Positions 48,609-56,126 of a stretch of DNA of 64,000 bases are shown here, one piece after another. A model generated the notes under the pieces. The model saw nothing but the letters and a program-made list of their open reading frames with translations, ran no database searches and had not been told where the DNA came from. The DNA is from Amphritea opalescens. GTDB taxonomy: Bacteria > Pseudomonadota > Gammaproteobacteria > Pseudomonadales > Balneatricaceae. How positions within the stretch are numbered: the first letter of the stretch is position 1; every line of letters starts with the position of its first letter. The position numbers and the translations under genes are program-made. The stretch is taken from the NCBI RefSeq assembly GCF_003957515.1, contig NZ_RQXW01000011.1:56089-120088 (forward strand), in the 5' to 3' direction.

Positions 48609-49552
48609 GAGTAGTGCACCTTACGTTCAAGGAAACGGGTTTTAAGCAGGGTTAGCAGCAGCACGAAGAAGAGAAAAACAACCGTGATGGCCGCCGCATA
48701 ACTGGTGCGGAAATACTCAAAGGCTTCGGTATATATGGTGTATAACAACACTTCTGAGGCTTTATTAGGGCCTCCTTTGGTTAACACCTGCACCGTATCA
48801 AACACCTGAAATGCCTTACTAGACGTGATCACGACGACAAACAGAGTGATAGGGCCGAGCAGAGGCCAGGTCACCAGCCGAAAACGATCCCATGCAGAAC
48901 TTGCACCATCCATCTCAGCAGCCTCATAAAGGTGTGACGGGATGCTCATTAAGCCGGAGATGAACAATACTAAATTGAACCCCACTTGCTGCCAGATGCC
49001 GATGCCGCAGAGCACATACAACACCAAGTCACTGTCCTGTAGCCAGTTAGGGCCCGCTATGCCAAGCTCTTTTAATATCAGATTCAATAGCCCAAAATCA
49101 GGATGGAGTATCACCTGCCAGACAATTGACATAGCGATCAGCGTAGCCATTACCGGTAAAAAATAGACCGCCCGATAGAACGATTTGCCCTGCTTACCCG
49201 CTTCGATCAGCATGGCAGCCCCTAAGCCTAGGAAAACAGAACCGGGCACCACAATAGCAACATAGATCATGGTGTTTTTTAACGATTGCCAGAAGGTGGG
49301 ATCGCTAAACAACTCAGCATAGTTATCCAAGCCGATCCACTCAAAAGCACTCATGCCCAGTTGCCAATCCGTAAAAGAGAGCAGCAGGACCGCAGCAATC
49401 GGCCCGATCAAAAACAGCAACATCAACCCCGTGGCGGGGAGTGAGAGAAACCAACCCAGTAATCGTTCATATTGGTCAGCTCCTCGGTAGACACGCCAGC
49501 GGCTTGTGCGACGAGGTAAAACCGGTGATACATCAGACAGCGACTGATTCAT
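48605..49552 (-). CDS. ABC importer permease, MalF/UgpA-like
   Basis: A protein of about 315 residues with six helices and the EAA loop YEAAEMDGASSAWDRFRLVT. GGAGGTG lies before ATG 49552; the longer frame from 49597 runs inside the ATPase gene without a site. It overlaps the end of the ATPase gene by about 20 bases. Confidence 0.92.
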   Translation of the reverse strand: MNQSLSDVSPVLPRRTSRWRVYRGADQYERLLGWFLSLPATGLMLLFLIGPIAAVLLLSFTDWQLGMSAFEWIGLDNYAELFSDPTFWQSLKNTMIYVAIVVPGSVFLGLGAAMLIEAGKQGKSFYRAVYFLPVMATLIAMSIVWQVILHPDFGLLNLILKELGIAGPNWLQDSDLVLYVLCGIGIWQQVGFNLVLFISGLMSIPSHLYEAAEMDGASSAWDRFRLVTWPLLGPITLFVVVITSSKAFQVFDTVQVLTKGGPNKASEVLLYTIYTEAFEYFRTSYAAAITVVFLFFVLLLTLLKTRFLERKVHYS

Positions 49553-50696
49553 GATGCACCTCCGCAGCGATTTTTTCTGAGGCAACACGACGGCCACTCT
49601 GATTGAAAATCAGCGTATGTTTCGGTTTAATACGGATGCCGACCGTTGCCCCCAAGCTTAACTGTTGGCCCTGTTCAACATCGCAACGCACCAGCATCGG
49701 CTCTGTTAGAGTGTCGATGGTGATATGGGCAAAAAACTCCGCGCCCATATTCTCTAAATAGATAAGCTGCCCTTGAATATCCCCCTGTTCGGCGCGACAA
49801 ACGGTGGCATTTTCCGGACGCACCCCCACCCTAATTTGTGTCTGTCTAGGCTGAGTAGCGACACGTAAAGGCTGCCCACAAACAGTGACTCGGCCAGCAC
49901 TGTTAACCTCACCTGGTAACAGGTTAATTTTGGGGCTACCAATAAACTCCGCCACCCGCACATCCACCGGGTTACGATAGATCTCTTCAGGTGTTGCCAC
50001 TTGCAATAGCTCACCATCCATCATCAACGCAATACGATCCGACATCGTCATCGCCTCGGCCTGGTCATGGGTGACATAAATAAATGTCGTGCCAAGCTGC
50101 TTATGTAATTGAGCGATCTCGGTACGCATATGAATACGTAGCTTGGCGTCTAGATTGGAGAGTGGTTCGTCCATCAGAAAAGCAGCAGGGTCTCTTACCA
50201 TCGCTCGTCCTAACGCCACACGTTGCCGTTGGCCACCGGAAAGCTCACCTGGACGGCGATCTAATAAGTGCTCTATCTGTAATAACTCAGCGACCGCCGC
50301 GACTTTACTATCAATGCCGGATTGACGTTCAGCGGCACCGGGTAGAACACGTGCTAACAGCGGCAGACGCTGATACCAACAGTAGCTACGCATACGAATG
50401 GGGGTAGCAATATTCTCTTTAACCGTGAGGTGTGGGTATAACGCATAAGACTGAAACACCATCGACAGATTACGATCTTTAGGCCGAAGCTGATCCACGG
50501 GTTGGCCGCTGATATTAACCTGACCGTTAGTCTGGGATTCTAAACCCGCAATAATGCGTAGTAGTGTTGACTTACCGCACCCAGATGGGCCAACCAGGGT
50601 CATAAACTCACCGTCTCTGACCGTTAGATCGATCTGATCCAAAATCTGTGTTTCACCAAACGACTTGTTCAATTTACGTATCGAAATTTCAGCCAA
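49533..50696 (-). CDS. ABC importer ATP-binding protein, MalK/UgpC-like
   Basis: A 387-residue ATPase with Walker A GPSGCGKST, signature LSGGQRQRVALGRAM, Walker B AFLMDEPLSNLDAKLR and the C-terminal TOBE regulatory domain (from about residue 260). Compared with UgpC there is an insertion of about 20 residues before the signature (SYCWYQRLPLLARV). The start codon is TTG with GAGG 9 bases upstream. It is the first gene of the operon 50696-42010. Confidence 0.92.
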   Translation of the reverse strand: MAEISIRKLNKSFGETQILDQIDLTVRDGEFMTLVGPSGCGKSTLLRIIAGLESQTNGQVNISGQPVDQLRPKDRNLSMVFQSYALYPHLTVKENIATPIRMRSYCWYQRLPLLARVLPGAAERQSGIDSKVAAVAELLQIEHLLDRRPGELSGGQRQRVALGRAMVRDPAAFLMDEPLSNLDAKLRIHMRTEIAQLHKQLGTTFIYVTHDQAEAMTMSDRIALMMDGELLQVATPEEIYRNPVDVRVAEFIGSPKINLLPGEVNSAGRVTVCGQPLRVATQPRQTQIRVGVRPENATVCRAEQGDIQGQLIYLENMGAEFFAHITIDTLTEPMLVRCDVEQGQQLSLGATVGIRIKPKHTLIFNQSGRRVASEKIAAEVHHESVAV

Positions 50697-50971
50697 AACC
50701 TGTGCCTCATGTGCAAATGTTGCTTAATGGCTGAGGATAATAGGAGGCAATTGTGACTGTTTTGTTATAATAAAATCATTAATTTTCAATAATCTACGAT
50801 TAAATCAAGTACTTGAGTACCCAGGAAAATACCCCAGAGGTACCGCATAAATTACAATTTCATTGCAGGTGTATGACTTAAAAGGCTTATTGCAACATCA
50901 CTGTCATAGCGACAAGGTACTTTAGTACTTTGACTGGGTACCTAGATTTAAATTTAATTGAGCAATATTTT
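50697..50971. promoter_or_regulatory. Divergent promoter region of the importer operon and the response regulator
   Basis: The region holds the palindrome CAAGTACTTG (50806-50815) and repeated AGTACTT / GGTACTTT motifs at about 50808, 50916 and 50924, plus GAGTACCC and GGTACC elements. These are candidate sites for the adjacent NarL-type regulator. No gene is visible. Confidence 0.45.
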
Positions 50972-51610
50972 ATGAAAATTCTTCTGGCAGATGATCACGA
51001 ACTGATTCGCAAAGGACTAAAAGAGATAATTTCGGCGCTCAATATCACTTGGCACATATCGGAAGTAGCATCTTTACCTGCGGCTATGACCGCGTTAGCC
51101 AACGATCATGAGATAGAATTGGTGTTACTCGATCTTTATCTACCCGGTGCTACCGGAATCGAAGGGTTAATACAGCTCAAACAGCAGTTTCCTGGCACTG
51201 CCGTCGTGATCATTTCATCGGCAGAAGCCCCCGATATTGTTGCCGCCGCGATGCAAAGCGGTGCCTCTGGTTATATCCCTAAATCAACTAGCAATGAGGT
51301 GATGGCTAAGGCGCTTGATTTGGTTATCTCTGGCGGAGTGTATATTCCACCACAGGCATTATTAAACAGTGTCACCCCTGCTGTAACCACGAGTCCCGCC
51401 GAGGTTTTTCCCTTGTTCGACAAACTCAATCACACCCAACAACGCATCGCTGCACTCTTGAGTGCGGGCCTGAGCAACCAAGAGATTGCTCATGAAACAG
51501 GCTTTGCTCTTCAAACTATTAAGAATCAAGTAAGTAATATTCTGCGTACCACCCAATTAGAGAATCGAGCAGCATTGGCAGCTAAGCTAGCGCTTAGGAA
51601 AATTCAATGA
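50972..51610 (+). CDS. NarL/FixJ-type response regulator
   Basis: A 212-residue two-component regulator. The receiver has acidic Asp7 and Asp8, phospho-Asp54 in LVLLDLYLPG and the Lys of SGYIPKS; the LuxR-type helix-turn-helix is LSAGLSNQEIAHETGFALQT. ATG 50972 gives the usual MKILLADDHE start; the longer frame begins with TTG. It stands divergent from the importer operon whose last gene is a hybrid kinase, and should be its partner or a regulator of the operon. Confidence 0.93.
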   Translation: MKILLADDHELIRKGLKEIISALNITWHISEVASLPAAMTALANDHEIELVLLDLYLPGATGIEGLIQLKQQFPGTAVVIISSAEAPDIVAAAMQSGASGYIPKSTSNEVMAKALDLVISGGVYIPPQALLNSVTPAVTTSPAEVFPLFDKLNHTQQRIAALLSAGLSNQEIAHETGFALQTIKNQVSNILRTTQLENRAALAAKLALRKIQ

Positions 51611-51928
51611 CAGCGCGACTACGCTTAAATAGCACCCGATAGGAAGGCCTTTGAAGAATATAAAGCCTCCACCTTTAGCAAAAAATGTCGCACTTACGAT
51701 ATGCACCCTCGGAAGACCGCATCCTCTGCCGACTACGTTTTACATTCACTGCTTGCAGTATTGGTACAACATCAGCGAGCCTGCCATGGAGAATGGACTT
51801 TATGAAATCGCGACCATGCGTTTGCTCTCTGAGTTATCGAGGGGCACAAAACGAGACTAACTAAAAAACATCGCAGCAGATTGGCTTATTGCGCAATTCC
51901 AAGTAAGGTACGGCGTCTAAGGAAGATG
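51611..51928 (+). pseudogene. Decayed IS5-type transposase fragments
   Basis: The frame at 51651-51860 contains [20 protein letters not shown] and [17 protein letters not shown], which align with the intact-looking IS5 transposase at 55034-56007. Most of the middle is deleted; the stretch ADWLIAQF continues a later part of that protein with frameshifts. It is not functional. Confidence 0.8.
51673..51692. repeat. 20-bp inverted-repeat arm, left (IS30-end-like)
   Basis: CTTTAGCAAAAAATGTCGCA is the reverse complement, with 19 of 20 matches, of the sequence at 54590-54609. The two arms enclose the Hsp70-like and FtsZ-like genes. Confidence 0.75.
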
Positions 51929-51990
51929 CGAATAAGCCCTTCCCATGAGACAATTCATTTTTTAATTTTCGAGCCTGACCATGTCCTCCC
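51929..51990 (+). mobile_element. Solo left end of an IS5-family element
   Basis: GGAAGATGCGAATAAGCCC and the following 45 bases up to GAGCCTGACCATG match the left end of the IS5 element at 56066-56005 almost base for base, in the opposite orientation. After the ATG the sequences diverge. The remainder of 51990-52197 shows no gene. Confidence 0.75.
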
Positions 51991-52197
51991 ATCTATTAGT
52001 AAAGACATTATCATCTATGTTCATCATTACTCGTTGATCGCCTCGAGTGCATCCTGTTTCAACATCAAGCATTTGAAATGATAAGAAAAATATAGATTTT
52101 TAGACTATCTCATTCACAGCCGTTGTGTGAGTGAATGAACGTATCCAAATAAATTAAAATGAATCTGTAAATAAAGATACAGTATTAAGGGTGAATA

Positions 52198-53550
52198 ATG
52201 GCTATTGGCTTTGATTTTGGAACATCTAACTGTTCAGTTGCGCATGTTGTGAATGGTCATGTTCAAACGATTCCTCTATCAGAGAACGAAACGTTTATTC
52301 TATCAGCATTGTGTGCTCCAACTCGTGCAGCGGTATCAGAGTACCTCTTTCGTTGCTTAAATATTGCACCGTCGAGTAGTGCCGGAGAAGCCGTTCTCAG
52401 CCGTGCAATGTCAGACAACCGTGCCGAGGGTTTAGAGGTTAGATTAGATGATGTACTTTTTGGCAAACAGGCTTTAAATCTATACCTCGAAGACCCGGAT
52501 TACGTCTACTACGTCAAGTCACCGAAGTCCTTTTTAGGAACGCTACAATTACGAGAACCCCAACTAGTATTATTTGAAGATATCGTTTGTGCCATGATGG
52601 CTAACATCAAAAGCAGAGCAGAGGCGTATTTAGGGCAAGAAATCACCGAAACGGTAATAGGCAGACCGGTGGTATTTAATACGCTAGGTGGTGAAAAATC
52701 TAATATTCAGGCTGAAGGAATATTGTATAGAGCTGCTTCTAGGGCTGGGTTTAAGCATATTGAATTTCAATTTGAACCTGTAGCAGCGGGTTTAGATTTT
52801 GAGTCAACCCTCACTTCAGAGAAAAATGTACTCGTCGTTGATATTGGCGGGGGGACCTCTGACTGTTCCATGATACGTATGGGCCCGAAGTGGCTAACAA
52901 AAAAAGACCGGCCCGAGACGCTTTTAGCACATGCAGGAAAATCGGTGGGTGGTAACAATTTAGATATATCTATAGCGTTTCAGCGATTTATGCTGGAGTT
53001 TGGTAAGGAAACAAATTATAAGTCCGGTAAAGCCATGCCTACGATGTTTTTTTGGGAGGCTGTTGCAACAAATGATGTCAACGCGCAACGAAAATTTTAT
53101 TCGTATGAGAATTTAGAAACATTGAAGAGGCTCCGTGCAGAAGCTATGTATCCAGAAAAGGTACAAAGGCTTATTCAGGTGCATCAAAAAGCATTAGGTC
53201 ACATGGTTGTCGGGGAGGCTGAAAAAGCAAAAATTACACTTTCAGACCAATCTGAGTATATAGCGAGCATCGACTTACTCTCGGAGAAAATTGATATTCC
53301 AATATTCTCTGAGCAGATGGAAAAATCCATTGCTGAGCCGATGCGTCAGATTAAAAATTTGATTAAAGAGATCTTGCTACAAGGAGAAGTCACTCCGGAT
53401 GTGGTGTATATAACAGGCGGTTCGGCGCGCTCTCCTATTGTGCGAGAGGCTGTTAAATCGGTGCTTCCCAATACACCTATTGCTAGTGGAAACTATCTAG
53501 GTTCTGTTACTGAAGGCTTAGCTCGATGGGCGGATTTATGTTTCAAATAA
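52198..53550 (+). CDS. Hsp70-family ATPase, YegD-like
   Basis: A 450-residue actin-fold protein. Phosphate-1 motif GFDFGTSNCSVA is at residues 4-15, phosphate-2 VVDIGGGTSDCSM near 217, and the adenosine motif YITGGSARSPIV near 401. It lacks the substrate-binding domain of DnaK and has the length of YegD. Such proteins bind and hydrolyse ATP; the client is unknown. AAGGGTGA precedes the ATG. It is convergent with the FtsZ-like gene and lies in an AT-richer, IS-bounded segment, so horizontal arrival is likely. Confidence 0.92.
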   Translation: MAIGFDFGTSNCSVAHVVNGHVQTIPLSENETFILSALCAPTRAAVSEYLFRCLNIAPSSSAGEAVLSRAMSDNRAEGLEVRLDDVLFGKQALNLYLEDPDYVYYVKSPKSFLGTLQLREPQLVLFEDIVCAMMANIKSRAEAYLGQEITETVIGRPVVFNTLGGEKSNIQAEGILYRAASRAGFKHIEFQFEPVAAGLDFESTLTSEKNVLVVDIGGGTSDCSMIRMGPKWLTKKDRPETLLAHAGKSVGGNNLDISIAFQRFMLEFGKETNYKSGKAMPTMFFWEAVATNDVNAQRKFYSYENLETLKRLRAEAMYPEKVQRLIQVHQKALGHMVVGEAEKAKITLSDQSEYIASIDLLSEKIDIPIFSEQMEKSIAEPMRQIKNLIKEILLQGEVTPDVVYITGGSARSPIVREAVKSVLPNTPIASGNYLGSVTEGLARWADLCFK

Positions 53551-53616
53551 ACACTATTTCCAAATTTAATTGAGTTTTAACTGGCTGGGAAAATACGATT
53601 AATAGCTCTATAAAAA

Positions 53617-53637
53617 GGTAGATCTAATAGATCTACC
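53617..53637 (-). terminator. Terminator between the convergent Hsp70-like and FtsZ-like genes
   Basis: GGTAGATCT (53617-53625) and AGATCTACC (53629-53637) form a perfect 9-bp stem with a 3-base loop. On the minus strand TTTTTAT follows, so it terminates the FtsZ-like gene. The stem may also help on the other strand. Confidence 0.8.
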
Positions 53638-53663
53638 AAACAACTCAACAATGAGATTATAGA

Positions 53664-54497
53664 TTAAATTGTGTAGCGGGTAGAACCAGCAACGAAGCTG
53701 ATTTCTATAGAGCCGTTATCTCCAAATTCCTGGCGGGGAACCCAACCGGCAACCAGCTCCCCTTCGGGTACGACAAGCTTATCAACAGTCTCACAAATAA
53801 TTGAAAACTCATCTAGGTTCACAGGCCCGCCATAAATAGTAATCAACACTGCTTCTAACGGAGGTAATGAAACCTGACTTAACGCAATGGTTATAGCACG
53901 CAAAGCGGCGCCTTCACCTGATGAACGACCGCTAGCCGCATACAACTGCAATGCATCATTTCTCTTTAACACGCCACGAACATCAGCATAATCAACAGCG
54001 ACTGGAGAAGGCTCCATGATCAGCGCAACGATGCCACGCACCGCGATAACAGCACCCTCAACAGACTCAAAAATAAGGTTTCCACTATAATATAAGGACT
54101 TATATTCAGCGGTTATAACTCTTCGCACATCATTAATTTGATCTGCAGACCAATGAACTGCTATGAGGAAAATATCCGCATCATAGCGACATAATTGTTC
54201 AATCGTCTTCTTACGCCACAAGTGGGTATCGCTACATAAAAAAACCGTTAGATCCCCGTTTTCCAATAAGTTAGAAAGTGCATCATCTGTAATTGCAACA
54301 CTATCAGATGCTTTATGCATACCGCTTTCACCACGACCAGAAGCTCTAACCCAACGCCAATCAACCATATGCCCCGTAATTTCATCAATGACTAGATAAT
54401 GGCACTGATCGATCAAAGAAAGAGTTTTAAACTCGGAAGAAAAACAGACAATTCTAATAATGGCGCCTTCTGAGCATGAATTTACCAGTTCAAACAT
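53664..54497 (-). CDS. FtsZ C-terminal-domain protein without GTPase signature
   Basis: A 277-residue protein. Residues 140-271 align with the FtsZ central helix and C-terminal domain: SVEGAVIAVRGI, VDYADVRGVL (FtsZ VDFADVRTVM), GEGAALRAITIAL, LITIYGGPVNLDEF and ISFVAG. The N-terminal half has the right size for the GTPase domain, but no GGGTGTG-type phosphate loop or other glycine loop is seen; the matching place reads FLCSDTHLWRKK. It therefore probably does not bind GTP in the usual way and may polymerise with, or cap, other partners. ATG 54497 has AAGGA upstream; the longer frame starts with TTG. Confidence 0.7.
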   Translation of the reverse strand: MFELVNSCSEGAIIRIVCFSSEFKTLSLIDQCHYLVIDEITGHMVDWRWVRASGRGESGMHKASDSVAITDDALSNLLENGDLTVFLCSDTHLWRKKTIEQLCRYDADIFLIAVHWSADQINDVRRVITAEYKSLYYSGNLIFESVEGAVIAVRGIVALIMEPSPVAVDYADVRGVLKRNDALQLYAASGRSSGEGAALRAITIALSQVSLPPLEAVLITIYGGPVNLDEFSIICETVDKLVVPEGELVAGWVPRQEFGDNGSIEISFVAGSTRYTI

Positions 54498-54589
54498 ATT
54501 GATATCCTTAAAAATATAAAAATTGTCTAAAAATTTACGAATCAATCAATCCTACTATTATCAATTAGCTTGGGGATTCATATAATAAA

Positions 54590-54609
54590 TGCGACACTTT
54601 TTGCTAAAG
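54590..54609. repeat. 20-bp inverted-repeat arm, right (IS30-end-like)
   Basis: TGCGACACTTTTTGCTAAAG is 19/20 complementary to 51673-51692. It lies about 70-80 bases before an IS30-type transposase start, a typical distance for an IS30 end. Confidence 0.75.
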
Positions 54610-54673
54610 AGGAAGAGGTGTTCAACTGCTGACCTTGGTACGTTTCTTCTGGCCAAAGACCAAGTGTATCACT

Positions 54674-54850
54674 ATGACATATCAACAGTTGACCGAAGGG
54701 AAACGATATCAGATATCGATTCTTCTTGCGCAGGGTTATTGGCCTGCTTTTATCGCTAAAACAATCGATGTACATAGTTCAACCGTTTATCGAGAACTAG
54801 ACCAAAACAGATCAAAGGATGCAATGAATACTATTGGCTTTATGCTTTAT
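54674..54850 (+). pseudogene. IS30-family transposase, N-terminal fragment
   Basis: MTYQQLTEGKRYQISILLAQ and AKTIDVHSSTVYRELDQN form the helix-turn-helix start of IS30 transposases. After about residue 50 the similarity stops, and the frame ends at about 54913 next to the IS5 insertion. The catalytic part is absent. Confidence 0.85.
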
Positions 54851-54913
54851 GGGGTCGTTCATGATTATAAAACCAAACCAGATTGTTGCATAGTCTTGGG
54901 AAACTACGATTAA

Positions 54914-56066
54914 GAAGTCGCAAAACACTCAATCTCTATTTTTCAAATAAAAAAGCACAGAATTCCACCTGTTTTGATGCTTTTTCACCACTAAACAAGC
55001 TTATTTAGCCTTGTTTAGTGGATTTTGAACGGATTAACCCCTTGCCGCTCGTATCATCTGGTCAACCCTAAACACATTGGCTAAGGAAAACAGCATCGCC
55101 AGTTTGTTATCATTTTTCTCTAAGCCGCGATAGATGACTTTCCTAAAGCCAAACTGACGCTTTATGATCCGAAACGGGTGCTCTACTTTTGCTCTGATAC
55201 TGGCTTTTATGTATTCCGTTTGGATAGGTTGCTTGTTTATTCTTGGACGTTTCTTGAGAAGACGCACCTTGCTTGGCATTTCAGCAATCAACCAATCCGC
55301 TTTGATGTCTTTGAGCTCTTCTCGTTTTTGTGCGCCTCGATAACCCGAATCTGCCGAGATAAAACGTTCTTCACCATGAAGCAACTTCTCTGTTTCTGTA
55401 ATGTCGTGTACGTTGGCCGCTGTCGTACTTAAGCTGTGTGTTAGTCCTGTTCTGGCGTCAACGCCAATGTGAGCTTTTAGCCCAAAAAACCATTGTTTCC
55501 CTTTTTGAGTCTGGTGCATCTCTGGATCGCGTGCTTTCGCTTTATTTTTAGTCGAGCTAGCCGCTTCAATAATAGTGGCGTCGACAATTGTGCCTTCTTT
55601 TAGATAAATCCCAGCGCTAGACAACCACTTATTGACCTCTTTGAACAGCTGACGGGAGAGCTTATGCTTTTCCAGTAAGTGCCTAAAATTCATGATGGTT
55701 GTGTGGTCCGGGATAGCGCTATCCAGCGACAATCCAGCAAACAAACGCATGGACGTGATTTCATAAAGCGCGTCTTCCATAGCAGGGTCGCTCATGTTGT
55801 ACCAATGCTGCATGCAGTGAATGCGAAACATCGTAGACAGCGGGTACGGTCTTCTTCCTTTTCCAGCCTTTGGATAGAAGGGCTCAATAACTGTTTCAAG
55901 CTGATTCCACGGCATCAGTACATCCATTCGAGTCAAAAAATTTCTTTACGTGTTTTACGACGTTTGTTGTTGAATTCGCTGTCGGCAAAGGTAAGTTGAT
56001 GTGGCATGGTCAGGCTCGAAGATTAAAAATAAATTGTCTCATGAGCAGGGCTTATTCGCATCTTCC
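54914..56066 (-). mobile_element. IS5-family insertion sequence
   Basis: Left end GGAAGATGCGAATAAG (56066 downward) matches the IS5 consensus, and a weaker right-end sequence GAAGTCGCAAAAC starts at 54914. TTAA occurs on both sides (54910-54913 and 56067-56070), fitting the YTAR 4-bp target duplication of IS5. The transposase is on the minus strand. Confidence 0.75.
55034..56007 (-). pseudogene. IS5-family transposase, interrupted at a T6 run
   Basis: The frame starts at ATG 56007 (MPHQLTFADSEFNNKRRKTR) and meets TGA after a T6 run at 55940-55935. The remaining 300 residues (55936-55034) continue in the -1 frame with the DDE-type stretches [21 protein letters not shown] and [14 protein letters not shown] -1 slip on the T run would restore the full protein, or one T has been lost. 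The C-terminal part is otherwise intact. A hairpin follows at 54989-55020. Confidence 0.85.
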
Positions 56067-56126
56067 TTAACAATTCTCTTCTTTTAACAACGAGATCAGA
56101 GCTATTAAAAACCCCCTGCGTTTTAC

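Noticed and set aside
51673..56066. Complete composite transposon
   Set aside because: The IS copies at both sides are fragments of different families and orientations; no intact pair of flanking elements with a common target duplication was found.
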